DNA from: an uncultured Lachnospiraceae bacterium
Lineage (GTDB): Bacteria > Bacillota > Clostridia > Lachnospirales > Lachnospiraceae
NCBI GenBank assembly: GCA_945913255.1
Contig: CAMEDC010000009.1
Location: forward strand, 1 to 64,000
Direction of reading: 5' to 3'
DNA: 64,000 bases
Part shown: in pieces, positions 63,360-64,000 of the stretch
How the letters are laid out: the number at the start of each line of letters is the position of its first letter
Position numbering within the stretch: the stretch's first letter is position 1
The notes under the pieces: model-generated
The model's database searches: none
Told to the model about the DNA's origin: nothing
Seen by the model: the letters and a program-made list of their open reading frames with translations, nothing else
Made by a program: the position numbers and the translations under genes

Positions 63360-64000
63360 TTATCTTTCGGGAATCACCAGTTCCCATCCGGCATAAAGCA
63401 GATTCGGATTGGCATTCAGGCGGCTGTTCAAAGCAATGATTTCTGCGCTGGTGCAGCCGTATTTACGGGCGATTGCCCAGAGATTATCGCCTCTCTTCAC
63501 TACATGAATTCGGGTTTTCCCTGCATTCGGCGAAACAGATATTTGCTGGGAGCTTCCACTGACGGCATTTCCGGTGCTCTGTGGAATCTTCAACAGCCAG
63601 CCGGGATATATCAGATTCACATTCTTAATCAGATTTTTGTTTTCTGCCATAATCCCTGCCACGGTGTAGCCGTATTTCCGCGCGATTACCCCGAGGGTAT
63701 CACCCTTTTGTACGATATGAGTTGCATAGTCAGGTTTTGCTGCAGCAGTACTGTCAGATGTTGCCGAGCTGTCATCGGAATCATCATTATCGTCGGTCGT
63801 TGAACTGGAGTTGCTGTTATCGGACGACGGGGTATTACTGTCGCCGGTATTCCCCGTTGCGGCAATCGTTGTACCTGTACCAATCTTTACACCACAGCCC
63901 AGGCAGTAGGTATCACTGGCATAGCCCGGTGTGGTTGCAGTGGCATCTACCCGGTCTCGTATTTCTGTACCGCCGGTATGGTTACTGCTGTCAACACTGC
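63360..64000 (-). CDS. LysM surface protein (5' part outside the window)
   Basis: The frame stays open from the stop at 63360 to the window edge, giving at least 213 residues of a protein whose start is missing. From the edge: SVDSSNHTGGTEIRDRVDATAT, then TYCLGCGVKIGTGTTIAATG with a cysteine pair (a short module common in surface proteins of this family), a long Ser/Thr/Asp/Asn-rich linker, a LysM domain (HIVQKGDTLGVIARKYGY to LLKIP) and a second LysM (IHVVKRGDNLWAIARKYGC to LVIP) at the end. It is probably secreted and held on peptidoglycan. ATGs inside the first LysM are not starts. Confidence 0.85.
   Translation of the reverse strand, partial: SVDSSNHTGGTEIRDRVDATATTPGYASDTYCLGCGVKIGTGTTIAATGNTGDSNTPSSDNSNSSSTTDDNDDSDDSSATSDSTAAAKPDYATHIVQKGDTLGVIARKYGYTVAGIMAENKNLIKNVNLIYPGWLLKIPQSTGNAVSGSSQQISVSPNAGKTRIHVVKRGDNLWAIARKYGCTSAEIIALNSRLNANPNLLYAGWELVIPER

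Noticed and set aside
63686-63883. A small minus-strand open frame near the window end
   Set aside because: It lies in another frame over the Ser/Thr linker of the LysM gene, which reads through to 64000.

Overview
The window looks like a chromosomal segment of a Lachnospiraceae-type gut Clostridium (low-to-moderate GC Firmicute). This rests on gene content and style: a LacI-controlled cellobiose phosphorylase locus, a CUT1 sugar importer without its own ATPase, a split two-subunit transketolase, a T-box leader before metG, GGAGG-type ribosome binding sites, many radical-SAM activases, and LysM proteins typical of that family. The genus cannot be fixed from the sequence alone. No prophage, insertion sequence, CRISPR array or rRNA was found.

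Layout. 0.1-7.9 kb (all minus): pfkA, dnaX, ybaB, recR and galM are tightly packed, followed by a LysM membrane protein, a DUF5711-like protein and a CvpA-like protein. 8.1-8.3 kb: tRNA-Ser(CGA) with promoter and terminator. 8.4-15.9 kb: a cello-oligosaccharide unit made of a lipoprotein and two permeases (minus), a LacI regulator (minus) and cellobiose phosphorylase (plus), with four related operator-like sequences. 16-17.4 kb: D-lactate dehydrogenase and rhamnose mutarotase. 17.5-24.6 kb: a MATE transporter, then a glycogen/maltodextrin unit (LacI regulator, glgP, malQ, radical-SAM activase) with palindromic operators inside its promoters. 24.7-27.2 kb: tadA and a MutS-like ATPase without an Smr domain.

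27.6-35.5 kb is an operon-like run of an acyltransferase and four very hydrophobic GT-C/YfhO-like membrane proteins, probably for cell-envelope glycans. 35.5-46.7 kb holds housekeeping and accessory genes: a flavin reductase, a YczE-like protein, the SRP RNA gene, a radical-SAM protein, a CdaR-like regulator, an MsmK/UgpC-type ATPase (a likely energiser of the orphan importer), a lipase-like hydrolase, and metG behind a Met T-box. A 250-bp nested inverted-repeat element lies at 38.9-39.2 kb.

The most interesting part is 46.7-53.0 kb: a tight minus-strand cassette of a TIR-domain protein, a membrane protein with two TrkA-N-like Rossmann domains and a C-terminal RyR-like domain, and an HD-domain protein that also ends in an RyR-like domain, trailed by an unrecognised small gene. 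A plausible reading is a nucleotide-signalling, possibly anti-phage, module in which TIR makes a signal, the RyR membrane protein responds, and the HD protein edits or ends the signal. This function is inference.

53.2-60.8 kb holds pentose metabolism (rpe, split transketolase, araD, an araB-like kinase) interrupted by an Rpn-family nuclease with an odd start and an amidase. 60.9-64 kb has a DUF885 peptidase-like protein, a membrane-anchored Mrr-like nuclease that may be expressed from a leaderless transcript, and the 3' part of a LysM surface protein that runs off the window.
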